The translations under genes were made by a program, and so were the position numbers. Positions 4,540-5,029 of a stretch of 5,029 bases of DNA are shown one piece after another (positions within the stretch are counted from its first letter, which is position 1; each line of letters opens with the position of its first letter). Source of the stretch: Patescibacteria group bacterium. GTDB taxonomy: Bacteria; Patescibacteriota; Minisyncoccia; Phycocordibacterales; JAGLOS01. The DNA lies in assembly GCA_018814635.1 (NCBI GenBank), contig JAHIYV010000139.1, positions 1 through 5,029 on the forward strand. The letters are read 5' to 3'. The notes below the pieces were generated by a model, which had not been told where the DNA came from, ran no database searches, and saw only the letters and a program-made list of their open reading frames with translations.

Positions 4540-5029
4540 ATGAAATGTTTAGTCACAGGCGCAGCTGGATTTATTGGATCACATCTAGCTAAGGAGCTAA
4601 TTAGAAGAGGCGACCAGGTTATTGGCATTGACTCTTTTACTGATTACTATCCCCGATGGATGAAGGAGAAAAACTTAGAGCATTTACAAGCAGAGGAAGG
4701 ATTTACCTTCATTGAAGGGGATCTGTTAGACCTAAATCTAAGAGAGCTTCTTTTGAGGACAGACTACTGTTTTCACCAGGCGGCTCAGGCAGGAGTGCGG
4801 GCCAGTTGGGGAAAATATTTCGATACTTACACCAGATGTAATATCTTAGCTACCCAGAGACTTCTTGAAGCCGCTAAAGAAAGCCGGTTAAAGAAGCTTG
4901 TCTTTGCCTCCTCTTCCTCAGTTTATGGAGACAGCCAGGATCTGCCTTTAAGAGAAGATAGCTTACCCAAACCGCTCTCTCCTTACGGAGTAACCAAGTT
5001 AGCTTCAGAGAATTTAGTCAGCCTTTACC
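4540..5029 (+). CDS. NAD-dependent sugar-nucleotide epimerase/dehydratase (SDR family), 3'-truncated
   Basis: The first 163 residues of an extended short-chain dehydrogenase/reductase; the frame is still open at the window end, and family members usually have about 310-340 residues. The N-terminus has the dinucleotide-binding Rossmann motif T-G-A-A-G-F-I-G-S-H (Gly7, Gly10, Gly13), then Asp31 at the end of the second strand (NAD ribose binding) and G-D-L at 60-62. H-Q-A-A-Q-A-G-V-R (79-87) is typical of UDP-sugar epimerases, including UDP-glucuronate 4-epimerase-like and GalE-like groups. The active-site parts are S-S-S-S-V-Y-G (124-130) and Y149-G-V-T-K153, the Y-x-x-x-K pair. It probably interconverts or modifies a nucleotide sugar for surface polysaccharide in the cytoplasm. 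The exact substrate cannot be set from half the protein. The start is supported by GAGGGGG at 4528-4534, five bases upstream, and a promoter at 4488-4516. It is probably a separate unit from the pilus genes. Confidence 0.9.
   Translation, partial: MKCLVTGAAGFIGSHLAKELIRRGDQVIGIDSFTDYYPRWMKEKNLEHLQAEEGFTFIEGDLLDLNLRELLLRTDYCFHQAAQAGVRASWGKYFDTYTRCNILATQRLLEAAKESRLKKLVFASSSSVYGDSQDLPLREDSLPKPLSPYGVTKLASENLVSLY

Overview
The window looks like part of a bacterial chromosome of moderate, slightly AT-leaning composition. All six genes are on the + strand, with good Shine-Dalgarno sequences, short genic spacings and one sigma-70-like promoter. The gene content (Tad/Flp minor-pilin-like proteins, a secreted beta-helix protein, a sugar-nucleotide epimerase) and intergenic spaces filled with imperfect palindromes suggest an environmental, possibly uncultured bacterium. 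No marker here fixes the phylum.

Layout. Positions 1-2296 hold a tight run of three Tad-type genes: the 3' part of a TadG-like gene (1-797), a complete tandem paralog of it (815-1813), and a TadE-like gene (1826-2296). The gaps are 17 and 12 bases, so this is almost certainly one operon. Positions 2297-2538 are non-coding and almost entirely one long imperfect inverted repeat (about 2304-2523). A secreted right-handed beta-helix protein follows at 2539-3729. A second, unrelated imperfect inverted repeat (about 3751-3878) and a smaller GTTCAC/GTGAAC repeat (3890-3950) fill the next gap. A second TadE-like gene lies at 3971-4384; its start is the internal ATG with a good ribosome binding site, not the first ATG of the open frame at 3884. 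After a 155-base gap with a convincing promoter, an NAD-dependent sugar-nucleotide epimerase/dehydratase gene starts at 4540 and runs off the end.

How they may work together. TadE- and TadG-like proteins are membrane-anchored, pilin-like accessory proteins of the Tad (Flp pilus) secretion system. Four of them here, sharing the start M-K-K-E-[K/R]-G-Q, indicate local duplication of minor-pilin-type genes. The Cys-rich exported beta-helix protein lies between two TadE-like genes, bracketed by palindromic elements. It may be a pilus-associated surface protein, or an unrelated cassette that landed in the cluster; the sequence alone does not decide. The epimerase has its own promoter and probably starts a separate unit for surface-sugar synthesis. 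I found no tRNA, rRNA, CRISPR array, transposase or defence system.
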